The notes under the pieces: generated by a model | The model's database searches: none | Told to the model about the DNA's origin: nothing | What the model saw: the letters and a program-made list of their open reading frames with translations, nothing else | Shown here: one piece after another, positions 1 through 11,447 of the stretch | Layout: every line of letters starts with the position of its first letter | Numbering within the stretch: the stretch's first letter is position 1 | Position numbers and translations under genes: made by a program | Source: Hemerocallis citrina | Taxonomy: Eukaryota; Streptophyta; Magnoliopsida; Asparagales; Asphodelaceae | NCBI GenBank assembly: GCA_017893485.1 | Contig: CM030366.1 | Coordinates: 73,785,227 to 73,849,226, forward strand | Reading direction: 5' to 3' | Length of the DNA stretch: 64,000 bases

Positions 1-429
1 ATACAAATGAATATTTGTATAAATCAAAGGTAAAGCCTATAATACTCGTCTGACCAGCCAATACCTGATTTGAAACCAAAAGATTGGGTTTTTATCCTCC
101 CAGAAACCACTTCATAATATTGGCTTTAGATATGAAGTCTCAAAAATTTACTTGACCTAGATTGTGAAAAACCTAGGACATATTTCATCAGCTAGTAATA
201 CCTCTTTGGAAACATTAGGATAGAAATTTAAAGATTTCCTTTCAAGTTTAAGGCAAAGGGTAGAGTAAAATTTTCCTCCTCGTATTTCGACACCCATTCT
301 TGTTTTTCCAGTATAAGAAGCCCCATATTGTACTGATACTCATAAAGCTACATTCAATAAAGCCACAAAAGGTAACAACTTTGATTACAATAAATAAAGA
401 AAAATACCCAAATTAACAAATTTTCGTAC

Positions 430-613
430 CTCGACTTCGATTTTAGAGATGTAGCCAACGAGAGCGGATTTATCCCTCTTCTTGATCGTCTCTTCGTCGA
501 ATCCCGCCTCTTTGAGGCGCTTCCAGATCGTCTCATCCTTAGTTACGGAGCTGAGGCCGATGGATGGAAAAGGAGAGGGTGGAAGGCGAGGCCCGGGTTC
601 AGGGGCTTGCCAT
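430..613 (-). CDS. Probable exon 1 of a plant coiled-coil protein gene (resembles the N-terminus of CRWN4/NMCP-type nuclear lamina-like proteins), with an apparent 1-nt frameshift
   Basis: On the minus strand an ATG at 613-611 opens a frame beginning Met-Ala-Ser-Pro. It meets a stop at once because of a four-base C run (GGGG at 602-605 on the plus strand). The next frame is open across the rest of the exon and includes the well-formed stretch KDETIWKRLKEAGFDEETIK. It then runs to a good splice donor, GAG|GTACG, with the exon ending at 430. With one C fewer the exon would have 61 codons and end in phase 0. The segment resembles what I recall of the start of CRWN4-type proteins, which help to organise the plant nuclear periphery. 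That identification is from memory and not certain. The CT-rich sequence upstream (630-670) looks like a plant 5' leader. Later exons would lie left of the window; none is visible in 1-429. It could be a live gene with a sequencing error, or a pseudogene. Confidence 0.5.
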
Positions 614-1084
614 TGGTGTAACCCTAGATCGCAGTCGAAGTGGAAAGAGGAAAGAAGACGAAGAAGAAGAAATCAAGATCGAAAAGATGCCTCCTTTTTC
701 CTTTTTTGCGCAAACTTTATTTGGGGAAATTATTATTTTTAATGTTAAATGGAATAGCGATTTTGAGAGAAGATTCGATACAGCTATAGTTGCCTTGGAT
801 TTAGCGATTAGGAGTTACAGAGGGTTAAATGAAATTTTTTTTGGGGGGGGGGGGGGTGAAAAAGTTGGGGAGAAAATAAATTATGGACTATACCTACAGT
901 GTTTTATCCCGTCAGTAAAACTTATAGTTACGGATTAAAAACTCTAAAGCTATAAGATATCTATACCCACAGTTTACTATACGTTTGTAGGTATATGATA
1001 CCTATACCCACGGTTTTAGTGACCGTCACTACAGGTGTCCGTTGGTATATGTCAAATTTCATGTAGTGCGTGTGTTGTAAATAT
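614..1084. other. Unassigned sequence with a 14-base G run
   Basis: This stretch would be the 5' flank of the minus-strand exon at 430-613. It contains a G homopolymer at 843-856 and otherwise AT-rich sequence. I see no convincing coding frame, RNA gene or element end. Confidence 0.5.
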
Positions 1085-1594
1085 TTTGTCGATATTTTTG
1101 TAGATGTAGTGTTAGTTGTAGTTGTAGAATATAGGAAAAGCAAACAAACGAGATCTAAAAATTCCAAAATTTGATGACTTGGTCGGGCTCACCACATAGA
1201 AGGCAACACAATTTGTAGTGGCGATTTCCATCTCAAGGTTTGCAAGATACGTCTGTTTATCATTTTTATTCAATAAAATGGATATAAAGCGATACACAGT
1301 CGTATATTACAAACCGAGAGTCGGAACTCAACTTTACAAGTTGCGTTGTCTTGTATTTGGTGTGCCAGACGTAACGGCCAAATTTTGGAATTTTTGCATC
1401 TCGTTTGTGTTGTATTGTCGCGTATATGAAAGAACTTTTATATATCTCGGAACTTTTTAGTACAATCTCACTAGAAAACCGCTCAAACAAAATTCAAAAA
1501 ATACGAAATTATGGGAGTAGGTCGGGCTAACCATTCACAATCCAACGCAACTTGTAGTTGCGAGTTATGACCCACGGTTTGCGAGATACGTCAA
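1085..1594 (+). repeat. Hairpin array, left copy, part 1 (alternating inverted subunits)
   Basis: The subunit reads roughly GTCGGGCT...GCAACTTGTA...ACCCACGGTTTGCAAGATACG and is followed by its own reverse complement after a short loop, so each pair folds into a large imperfect hairpin. Here the forward arm is about 1155-1250 with its inverse at 1285-1410. A second forward arm starts near 1490 and is cut at 1594 by the solo LTR at 1595-4548. It continues at 4549 and then 13011. The whole block is the reverse complement of 25325-26345 (compare 1085-1180 with 26230-26340). Confidence 0.8.
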
Positions 1595-4548
1595 TCTCAC
1601 GCCCCGCTTCTCACTATACGGAAATACAGGCACGCAACTGAGGTCCAGCGAATGATATACATCATCCATAAACTGTACAGTTATAAGCTCAACAAGATAT
1701 TTATAACACATTCACATAGGCAAATATAATGATCACATGAGCTGAAAATAGAACAACCATCATCTGGATAATACATCAACATCGGGTCAAGATGTCCGGA
1801 AATACAAGGTGCCATAATTAAAATAGTACGATAAATAGTTCACTATACAACTAGATAAAATAGTGACTGAAAGAAAACAACATGAAGTAGTAATGAAGCT
1901 GCAACGATCATCTAGAAAGTCTGTTCTGCGGGTCCATCAGTACTTGTATAATTATTAACTTAAAGAAAAATAAAAAGGTACCCGTTAGAGCAAGCTTCGG
2001 GTAGCAAGTAGCAACAAGCAGTAAAAGGGGTAATATAACAAGATATAATATGGAAGAAACAAGAAGTAGTAGCGCAAATACAATATGGAAGGAAGCAAGA
2101 AACTGGGACAATATGATCATGTAAGTAATAACTGTAAACTAGTGTAATCAATACTTCAAAGTATAATCAATTGATAACCAAGTCGCGGTTAATCAATAAT
2201 CATATAATCAAGAATCGAGAGTCATGTAATGAAGAGTCATGTAATCGAGAATCATGTGATCAAGAATCATATAATCAAGAATCATGCTTAGTGGAAATCT
2301 CGAGTTTATCTATTTTATTAACTTATTTAATGCACGTAATCCCGTGTTCCATACCGCAAGTTCGGTGCATATCAATCATGTGACGTTTAGACTTAGTAGT
2401 GAATTCTATAGGATTATGTACTCGGGTCTTCCAGTGCTAGTATTAAGACATTTTATCATGAATCATGTAATCGAAAATTATGTAATCAAGAATTATGTAA
2501 TCAAGAATCAAGAATCAAGAATCACTATTTTAGGAAACATGGGCCCCTTCCGAGTATACTTCCCTATATTGTCCACTATTAAGTCGTACCCTTATAACCC
2601 CGGCTTGTTATTATGTTATAATTAATTATGAACATGCAGTTGGTACGACTAGCGGAACGGTGTAATCAAGACAGTTAATCTAGAAAAATATCAAGGGCAG
2701 TAATCATGGTATGAGATGAAACGGGTCCATGTATCAAAAGTAGTTATTATAAATTATCAAGTGGTATAAAATGCATGCTATCAACCTATTATATCTATGC
2801 AAGTTATTATTACAGGAACAATAATACACTCAGTTCATTAAATATGAAAAATAACGCGTTTATATGCAAAAATGTAGAGATGAATTTTTAGACAACTTGA
2901 CATATCTGCATTCAAATTTACTTTTCCGTTGTTATAGAAAATCAAATTCAATTTCGTCAAAGATTCTAGAAAGTAGACTCTATTCTGGTTCCAACGCATA
3001 TTCAAACAATACATTCTAGAGACAGTAGCTATGCGTACAAATTCATTCTTCGCTGGTTTCGATGTTTCGCGCGCATTTTGGAAATTCAGAGTCAAAATAC
3101 TAAAATTGCGATATCTCACAATCTATACACCGGATTGAGAAACCGTAAGATAATCTGGATATCTAGACTCGAAGGGCTACGATTTTCATGTTGAAAGTTT
3201 CTCGATCCAGTATTGGGAACATGGTTAAATTCTCAGTACAAGAGACCGGTTAGTGATCCCGTGCAGGTTCAGAAATTCACGATATGACAATACTAAAATC
3301 GCGATATCTCACAATCTATACATCGGATTGAGAAACCGTAAGATGTTCTGGATTCGGGACTCGATGGGTTACGATTTCCACATAGAAAATCTTCAATCCA
3401 GTATCGGGAACATGATCGAATTCTTAGTGCAAGGTCAAGAAATTTAGAGATAGCAAAGTTGAATATTTGATATTCGATAACACGATTCGAAGTGTGTTAA
3501 CGGTTCACTCTTGAGTTGATATAGCATGGAACCAGTGACTAGAACGGAATTTGACAATAAAATATGATAACTAGACTACTTGCCACGAGTCCAAGGAAAA
3601 TACTTGTACGAGAACAAAAATAGTGTACAAGATGCTTGCCTTATAACGTGACGATTACGGTGGTGGTGTTAACCACAGATAGAAGAAGCAACGTCGGCAA
3701 CTGACGACGGCACAACAACGGCAGGAATGGTAGCAAGACGACAACGAGTGAGCAATGGTAGCAACGATGAGTGACAACAACAACAAGGTAGCGCGATGTG
3801 CGGAGACGGAGTGAGTTCGGGTTGTTCTTCGGAGTTTATGGGACCGTAGAAGCTGAGTCGTCGGCTCGAAGGTGGAGGATAAAGTGGAGCTCGGGTATTG
3901 GCTTGAGTTCTCGGGTGTGAAGAAGGCAGAGGAAGAGAAGAAGAAGGAGACGTAGAGATGAGGGGTTTATGTTTTATGTGCATGTGTATATATATAGAAA
4001 GAAAGGGATAGGAGTGTGCTGTATGTGTATGTGTGTATATAAATATAAAGAAAGGAAATAGACAGAATGTGCATGGTGTGTGCAAGTGTGTATGAATGTG
4101 TACATTATATATATAATATATATAATGAGTGTGCATGCATGCATGGTCTGTGTATAAAATAAGGGGAGAAAGAGATGGGGGTGTTGAAAAATGTAAAAGA
4201 AGACAGAAGGCGAGGTTGATGGAGGAGAGGGAGTTAGGCATAGAATGAGAAAAATGAGGGGGAGAGGTTGGCGTATGCAGAAGTGGGGATTATAGGGAGG
4301 GAGAAAAAGAAGCGTAGCGAGGAAGAAAATAAGGTGAGTTAGGTTAGCTATTGGATTAAGAATTAGGATTAGGATTAATCGAGGTTAGAATTTGTATTTA
4401 GACTCCGATCGAATCACAAAATTATGGAATTGATCAGAAAAATTTCTGGCTCTAAAGAAAGAGTCCAAAGAGAAAAATAAAATTGATCTGAAATTGAAGT
4501 ACAAAAATTTACGTAATAAAATACGTACAACTAGAACAGGGAGTTACA
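1595..4548 (-). mobile_element. Solo LTR of a long-LTR gypsy-like family (copy 1 of 5)
   Basis: In plus orientation it begins TCTCACGCCCCGCTTC and ends ACAGGGAGTTACA. The first dinucleotide is mutated from TG. It is flanked by a perfect 5-bp target duplication, GTCAA (1590-1594 and 4549-4553). Shared landmarks with the other four copies are the 'tccagcgaatgat..catcatccataa' block near the left end, a cryptic ATCAAGAATCATGT repeat (2200-2290 and 2455-2525), and the CCCCGGCTTGTTAT block near 2599. It is the most diverged copy and has no internal region. Joining the two flanks restores the hairpin subunit in which it sits. The long reading frame at 3669-4241 is low complexity and is not a gene. 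Strand follows the TATA-like orientation of the family. Confidence 0.85.
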
Positions 4549-5006
4549 GTCAATGTATCACTTTCCGCTATTTTTTCAAGAGTGAAAGCGATACATGGTC
4601 GTATCTTTCAAACCGTCGGTCGGAACTCGCTTGTACAAGTTGCGTTGTCTTGTGTGCGAGGAGCCCGACCCAATCATAAAGTTTAGTTTTTTTACCGTCG
4701 TCTGTGCAGTTTTCTCATAAATTTTGTTATGTATTTAACGAGTTTTCAATAGAGAAATTGTTCAAAAATTTATGAAATTTTGCGGGTAGGCCGTTTTCGC
4801 CACTCACAAGCCAAAGCAACTTGTAATTGTGAGTTCTTACCCACGGTTTGATATATGCGTCCGTGGATCGCATTTCGCTCTTTTTTCAAGAGTGAAAGCC
4901 GTATCTTGAAGACCGTTAGTCGAAACTCGCTTCTACAAGTTGCGGTGGCTTGTGTGTGACAATTTAAAGCCAATCACAAAGTTTGGTATTTCTTGAAAGT
5001 TGTTTT
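4549..5006 (+). repeat. Hairpin array, left copy, part 2
   Basis: This continues the array across the solo LTR insertion. The inverse arm with GCGATACATGGTCGTATC and ACAAGTTGCGTTG lies at 4580-4680, a new forward arm starts near 4782, and its inverse lies at 4870-4990. The array is cut at 5006 by the gag-only retrotransposon and resumes at 13011. The 5-bp target duplication GTTTT is at 5002-5006 and 13011-13015. Confidence 0.8.
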
Positions 5007-5553
5007 TATAGCGCCCCGAATTTCTAATATAATAACTTAGAAAATACGTGGCAAAATCCCAACATCAACTTCAATGTAACAGTACACATAGCCCAAAAAC
5101 ACAATTCATTTTATTCCAAACTTTTATTACAATAATCTTTTTCAAATGCAGCGGAAATACAAACACCTTGAATTAAAACATTCTTTTTACAACACTTCTC
5201 TTTACAAAATTATACAAGGCTCTATTACATTACTTATATTCTTCAAGCTAACTCAAACATCCAACCTCCAAACTAATCTGAGCAACAACCTGCATCATAT
5301 GAGGCTAGAGTTGAACCCTAACCCCCAAACTAAAGGGGTCAGCCATAAATGGTGTGAGTGATATAAACAAACAAACAACATAATTAAACAATAAGCATGG
5401 TTTCTTAAACAACATGTACTGAACGAGGAAAACATATACTAAACATGTATTGTGAAGTAAGAAATGACAGGAAAACATGAAAACATCGGGTATAGCTTAA
5501 CTAAGTGTCAGAAAAATCCTTCTCAAACAATTACAGCTCAACTGTGCAGTACA

Positions 5554-6872
5554 GTCGACTGCTTAATGGACCAGTCGACTGTTCGCTGCCAATATTCGGT
5601 TATCGGTCATTCTCAATGCCACAGATCGGATACCCGGTTATCAGTCACTCACGACACTGCAGATTATATCCATCTATCAATTACTAACAATACAATAGAT
5701 CGAATACCTGGTTATCAGTCACTCACAACACTGCAGATTGGATACCCGGTTATCAACCACTAACAGTGATTCCCAACACCGCAGAGTATACCCAACCCCA
5801 GAGCTCAATGACTCCCAATACCGCAGAATATATCCATCTACAAACACTAACAATACCATAGATCGAATACCCGGTTATCAGTCACTCACAACACTGCAGA
5901 TTGGATACCCGGTTATCAACCACTAACAGTGATTCCCAACACCGCAGAATATACCCAACCCCAGAGCTCAATGACTCCCAATACCGCAGAATATATCCAT
6001 CTACAAACACTAACAATACCATGGATCAGATACCCGGTTATCAATCACTCACAACACTGCAGATTGGATACCCGGTTATTAACCACTAACAGTGATTCCC
6101 AACACCGCAGAATATACCCAACCCCAGAGCTCAATGACTCCCAATACCGCAGAATATATCCATCTACAAACACTAACAATACCATAGATCGGATACCCGG
6201 TTATCAGTCGCTCACAACACTGCAGATTAGATACCCGGTTATCAACCACTAACAGTGATTCCCAACACCGCAGAATATACCCAACCCCAGAGCTCAATGA
6301 CTCCCAATACTGCATAATATATCCATCTACAAACACTAACAATACCATAGATCGGATACCCGGTTATCAGTCACTCACAACACTGCAGATTGGATACCCG
6401 GTTATCAACCACTAACAGTGATTCCCAACACCGCAGAATATACCCAACCCCAGAGCTCAATGACTTCCAATACCGCAGAATATATCCATCTACAAACACT
6501 AACAAACTTGAAAGGACATTCAAGATTATGAAAAACTCATCAGCACCAGTCGACTCATACTGTGATAAGTCGACTGCCCCGAGAACCAATATCCAAGATT
6601 ATAACAAGTACTATAAGTCGACTTAAGAAACCATCAGTCGACTTACCCGAGACAATTTCCAATAATTCTCACGAAAATATTCTAAGCACTAACAGTCGAC
6701 TTAAGGAGTCATAGGTCGACTGTCCAGGAAAGAAACTAAACTTGCAGAATAAATCTTAAGCATACCAGTCGACTGTAAAAGGGGTTCAGTCGACTGTCCA
6801 GATCGTATTTTCAAGAATTTAAATACACAGCAGTAGGTTCGTACCAGTCGACTGAATGGTAGACCAGTCGAC
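5554..6872. repeat. Six pairs of GTCGAC palindromes, 20-21 bp apart
   Basis: GTCGAC occurs at 5554/5574, 6549/6569, 6617/6637, 6695/6715, 6768/6789 and 6847/6867. Most are embedded in CAGTCGACTG or close variants. The last five pairs are 68-79 bp apart. The equivalent sites are kept in the other LTR (10495/10515 to 11788/11808). The pairing is clear in the sequence; its cause is unknown. Confidence 0.9.
5698..6506. repeat. 163-bp tandem repeat, about 5 copies, inside the LTR
   Basis: The word GATCGAATACC/GATCGGATACC recurs at 5698, 5861, 6024, 6187 and 6350, exactly 163 bp apart. Each unit divides into four sub-units of about 35-48 bp. Three of the four junctions are marked by CCGCAGA or CTGCAGA, and the fourth falls at the unit boundary, so this is a higher-order repeat built from a monomer of about 41 bp. 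Confidence 0.95.
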
Positions 6873-7602
6873 TGTCGGCCTACAGTTTTCATGATTTTAA
6901 GTCTGAATACAATAATCAAAACTAAAGTTTTTTAAGGATTCATTGCTTATGAAATTAATTCGTATTCAGGTACAAATGACAAATCTCAAGGTATCTCAGA
7001 TTGGATACGGTGCTCAATCACTCAATACCTCAAAACTCAGATCTCATGTTCTCGATTCCAATTTCTTTCATTAGGGTTTCTTAATACTAAATTTCTCTCA
7101 CAACTCATAACCCAGATCTGATTTGTAACCACAAGATCCAGATATTCAACCATCCAATTCCTTATAACCATACTCAAATCCTAACATGTTTTCAAGCAAT
7201 AAAGAATTTGTCAACCAAGATCTACTAAACATTCCTAGATTTCACATGCATAATATAAATAACAACTATTGCATCTTTCACATACAAGATACACTAAATA
7301 AACAAAGATGTCGAGACAAAACAACACACAATCATTCACATAAATCAATCAACAAAAACCAAGTTCATATCACAAAACAAAACAAAACAAACAAAACAAT
7401 ATCACTCACCTTTAGAATTGAAAGATCCAACGAAAAAGCCTTTCTTTTTGCGAGATCCAAATCTTCCTCTTCAATCACCAAAAATATAAAATAATAAAAC
7501 TTGAGTTATGCAGCGAATGACGGCTGCGAATCTCTTTATATAGGCCGGAAATCAAGTTTTAGGGTTTCCAAATATTTTTGCAAAACAATCCCTTCAAAAT
7601 AC

Positions 7603-7604
<2 letters not shown>

Positions 7605-7656
<52 letters not shown>
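7605..7656. repeat. (TA)n microsatellite in the LTR
   Basis: About 26 TA units. The matching tract in the other LTR (12546-12607) is longer, which fits slippage after insertion. Confidence 0.95.
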
Positions 7657-7658
<2 letters not shown>

Positions 7659-8054
7659 TTGGAAATTCATCTAAAATTCATTAAAATTAGGATTTAAGAA
7701 TAAAATATGATCCTAAATCCCAACCGGTACTGTTCAAAATGTCCAGAAAATATATTTTGCATTTTTAAACCCCAAAAATGTCAATTTTGCAAAAAGGTCC
7801 TTCTTTTCTCAAAAATTGCAAATAGATCCAATTAATTTCAGAAAAATCTGGAAAAATAATAAATCAATCCCAAATATTAAAGAATGGTTTTTCATAGAGA
7901 AAACTTGACTTTCAAACTTCTCGAGAAACTATTTGCACGTGTTCTGCACGTGTAAAAAGATAAATCTTTTAGAAATATTTATTAAATCTCCAGAAAATCA
8001 TTTAAATTCATTTTCAAATATTTAAAATAATATTTGAAAATACGGGGTTCTACA

Positions 8055-8070
8055 TCACTCCCTCCTTAGA
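8055..8070 (-). other. Polypurine tract of the gag-only element
   Basis: On the minus strand AAGGAGGGAGTGA directly precedes the TGTAGAACCCC start of the 3' LTR. This is the position and base composition expected of the plus-strand primer. Confidence 0.8.
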
Positions 8071-8625
8071 AGAGTTCTGTCCTCAGAACTACTGCTAATG
8101 GGGTCCGAACAAACCCACCAAGAAAAAATGAAAACTCGTGGGTAGAAACATAATTTTAGGAAATACAGTCACACCAAAGAATGCATTCCAACAAAATAAA
8201 TACATCATACAGAAGAAACACACTCATGCAAAGAATTTAGAAAATCGACCTTCCGCTGCGCAACTCTAATAACTTGCCATCGGAAGCCACGCTGCAACAA
8301 CCTCTGAACTCCTGCATCTAACTCTGACCTTCTGCTTCATCCTTCTGAGAATCGGTGGCCACTCCCTCCTTAGAAAGTACATGACTAAGGATAACCACCT
8401 CAAGACCTTGCTTGGAAACACCTTAAGCTCCACACTTAAGACTAGCAATAAATGGGCGACACAATTGCATGCAAGATAACAGTATCAAATTAAAACTTTG
8501 TCTTTATTCCATTAATCCAAATAAATCTTGTTACATGAAGAAAAATACTCAATCTTCAATTATTCCCCAAATAAAAGTTTTACTTAATACAAAAGAATAA
8601 ATTTCTAAATTCTTGCACACACGGA

Positions 8626-9701
8626 TCACATTTCTGGGTTGCCCGCATCCTCCTCAGTCAATGCGAACACTCGCCCCTGCCTCAGATCCTTGTCTTTCCC
8701 TGCCCCATCTTTCTTCAGCTGCGGACAGTTTGGTCGAATGTGCCCTTCTTGACCACAATGAAAACAAGTCTGCTTTGCCAACTTCGGACACGCTGACCTG
8801 TAATGACCTGCCTTCCTGCAGTAAAAACAAGTTACTTCCTGAGTTGCCGGTGCCTTCTGCACTGGATCAGTGAACTTGCCCTGCTTCACTGGGAATTCCT
8901 TTCCATTCTGATCATCTGCTGGCCTCTTTTCTTGTTCTGGGTCTCTTGCTTCTCCTGGGGCTGGTCCATATCTTCCTCGGTCATAGCTGCTCTCCTGACC
9001 AGCTTGTCGAACCTTCTGATGCCCAACGGAACCATCATCGACCTCAAGTTTGGCCTCAAGCGTTGCTCAAACTTTTTGGCCTTCTTCGCTTCGGCCACGA
9101 CCAACTCTGGCGCATACCTCGAAAGCTGAGCAAACTTGGTCTCATACTTCCGCACGGTCATGCTGTCCTGCTGAAGGTTCAAGAACTCAGTCGCCTTCTT
9201 CTTCTGAACATCTAGGGGAAAGAAGCGATCTCTGAACTCCTCCAGAAAAGCTTCCCAAGTCAGCTGCTGATCTCCCAAAGTCCTCTTCAACGACTCCCAC
9301 CAGACACCAGCGTCCTTCTCCAGCTGCATCGAAGCTAACTTCACCTTGCTGGCTGTTGGAGTCTCCGATACCTCGAAGATCGTCTCCATCTTCCTAATCC
9401 AATCATCTGCTGCGGTTGGATCAGCTTGCCCCTCAAAAACTGGCGGCCTCATCCTCTTAAAGGATTCAATCTGCTTGATAGGGTCGGCGTTAACCAATCC
9501 CTGTCCAGCTCCATGATTTGGTTGCTGATTCTGCTGCTGAGCCTGCTGTTGATTCTGCTGCTGCGCCAAGTTGAATGCCATCAGCGCATTCAGGGTCTGA
9601 TATACTTTGGCGAATTTAGCCTCAAGATCAATTCCCGTTCCTCGAGAACTACCAGATCCATCCTCATTGTTACCACCATTCCTGCCTCTGGGTGCAACCA
9701 T
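8626..9701 (-). pseudogene. gag: gag, chromovirus (Tekay/Del)-type, frameshifted
   Basis: The first frame (9701-8886, 271 codons) starts MVAPRGRNGGNN, has a Gln-rich stretch, then a Retrotrans_gag-type domain (about residues 75-200) with motifs such as FKRMRPPVFEGQADP, GVWWESLK and FRDRFFP. The second frame (8889-8626) carries two CCHC zinc knuckles, CFYCRKAGHYRSACP and CFHCGQEGHIRPNCP, and ends shortly after. A single-base frame change near the Lys-Lys-Arg stretch (around 8930) separates the two. Gag would assemble the particle and the knuckles would bind the RNA. No pol frame follows in 8055-8625. The family call rests on the gag motif pattern and the LTR ends. Confidence 0.85.
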
Positions 9702-9930
9702 TCTGAATACTGCAAAACGAGGGAAAAGTTAGAGCATCACACACAATTCACATTCACAACCACACCCTATGACAAAACTATCACCATACCCCAAACCATA
9801 ACCTCAAACCAAACATCATGATCCAATTCTATGTGATACTCACACTCTAATGTCCACACATAGGTACTCACTCTCTAGTGTCCACACCTATGTTGGTTTT
9901 CATACTATGTCTATTATTACTATTGAAGCA

Positions 9931-9943
9931 TGCTCTGATACCA
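9931..9943 (-). other. Primer binding site, initiator-Met tRNA type
   Basis: The plus strand reads TGCTCTGATACCA here, the known 3' end of plant initiator tRNA-Met. The minus-strand element therefore carries TGGTATCAGAGCA four bases inside its 5' LTR. Confidence 0.93.
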
Positions 9944-10638
9944 AATCTGTAGCGCCCCAAATTTCTAATATAATAACTTAGAAAATACGTGGCACAATCC
10001 CAGCATCAACTTCAATGTAACAGTACACATAGCCAAAAAACACAATTCATTTTATTCCAAACTTTTATTACAATAATCTTTTTCAAATGCAGCGGAAATA
10101 CAAACACCTTGAATTAAAACATTCTTTTTACAACACTTCTCTTTACAAAATTACACAAGGCTCTATTACATTACTTATATTCTTCAAGCTAACTCAAACA
10201 TCCAACCTCCAAACTAATCTGAGCAACAACCTGCATCATATGAGGCTAGAGTTGAACCCTAACCCCCAAACTAAAGGGGTCAGCCATAAATGGTGTGAGT
10301 GATATAAACAAACAAACAACATAATTAAACAATAAGCAAGGTTTCTTAAACAACATGTACTGAACGAGGAAAACATATACTAAACATGTATTGTGAAGTA
10401 AGAAATGACAGGAAAATATGAAAACATCGGGTATAGCTTAACTAAGTGTCAGAAAAATCCTTCTCAAACAATTACAGCTCAACTGTGCAGTACAGTCGAC
10501 TGCTTAATGAACCAGTCGACTGTTCGCTCCGAATATTCGGTTATCGGTCATTCTCAATGCCACAGATTGGATACCCGGTTATCAGTCACTCACGACACTG
10601 CAGATTATATCCATCTATCAATTACTAACAATACTATA

Positions 10639-11447
10639 GATCGAATACCCGGTTATCAGTCACTCACAACACTGCAGATTGGATACCCGGTTATCAACCA
10701 CTAACAGTGATTCCCAACACCGCAGAGTATACCCAACCCCAGAGCTCAATGACTCCCAATACCGCAGAATATATCCATCTACAAACACTAACAATACCAT
10801 AGATCGAATACCCAGTTATTAGTCACTCACAACACTGCAGATTGGATACCCGGTTATCAACCACTAACAGTGATTCCCAACACCGCAGAATATACCCAAC
10901 CCCAGAGCTCAATGACTCCCAATACCGCAGAATATATCCATCTACAAACACTAACAATACCATGGATCAGATACCCGGTTATCAGTCACTCACAACACTG
11001 CAGATTGGATACCCGGTTATCAACCACTAACAGTGATTCCCAACACCGCAGAATATACCCAACCCCAGAGCTCAATGACTCCCAATACCGCAGAATATAT
11101 CCATCTACAAACACTAACAATACCATAGATCGGATACCCGGTTATCAGTCGCTCACAACACTGCAGATTAGATACCCGGTTATCAACCACTAACAGTGAT
11201 TCCCAACACCGCAGAATATACCCAACCCCAGAGCTCAATGACTCCCAATACTGCAGAATATATCCATCTACAAACACTAACAATACCATAGATCGGATAC
11301 CCGGTTATCAGTCACTCACAACACTGCAGATTGGATACCCGGTTATCAACCACTAACAGTGATTCCCAACACCACAGAATATACCCAACCCCAGAGCTCA
11401 ATGACTTCCAATACCGCAGAATATATCCATCTACAAACACTAACAAA
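10639..11447. repeat. 163-bp tandem repeat in the other LTR
   Basis: Same array and copy number (about five) as in 5698-6506, offset by 4,941 bp. Units start at 10639, 10802, 10965, 11128 and 11291. Equal copy number in both LTRs is expected if the array predates this insertion. Confidence 0.95.

Larger units (their letters stand above)
5007..8054 (-). repeat. 3' LTR of the gag-only retrotransposon
   Basis: This is the downstream LTR for the minus-strand element. It is 3,048 bp and contains a GTCGAC-pair zone (5554-6872), a 163-bp tandem array (5698-6506), a (TA)n tract (7605-7656) and a TATA-like box (7535-7542). The TATA box lies about 0.5 kb from the U3 edge at 8054, so R plus U5 would be about 2.5 kb. 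The repeated reading frames across 5464-6626 are products of the tandem array and are not genes. Confidence 0.93.

Noticed and set aside
3669..4241. 190-codon minus-strand frame
   Set aside because: Low-complexity Ser/Pro/His-rich translation of a TG-rich stretch inside a solo LTR; no domain, and no equivalent frame in the sibling LTRs.
5698..6506. CRISPR-like array
   Set aside because: Units are contiguous tandem repeats without unique spacers, and the genome is a plant nuclear one.
5464..6626. Several overlapping frames of 60-107 codons with repeated QHCRLDTRLS-like words
   Set aside because: Produced by the 163-bp tandem repeat. Because 163 is not a multiple of three, the frame changes from unit to unit, so a conserved repeat protein is unlikely.
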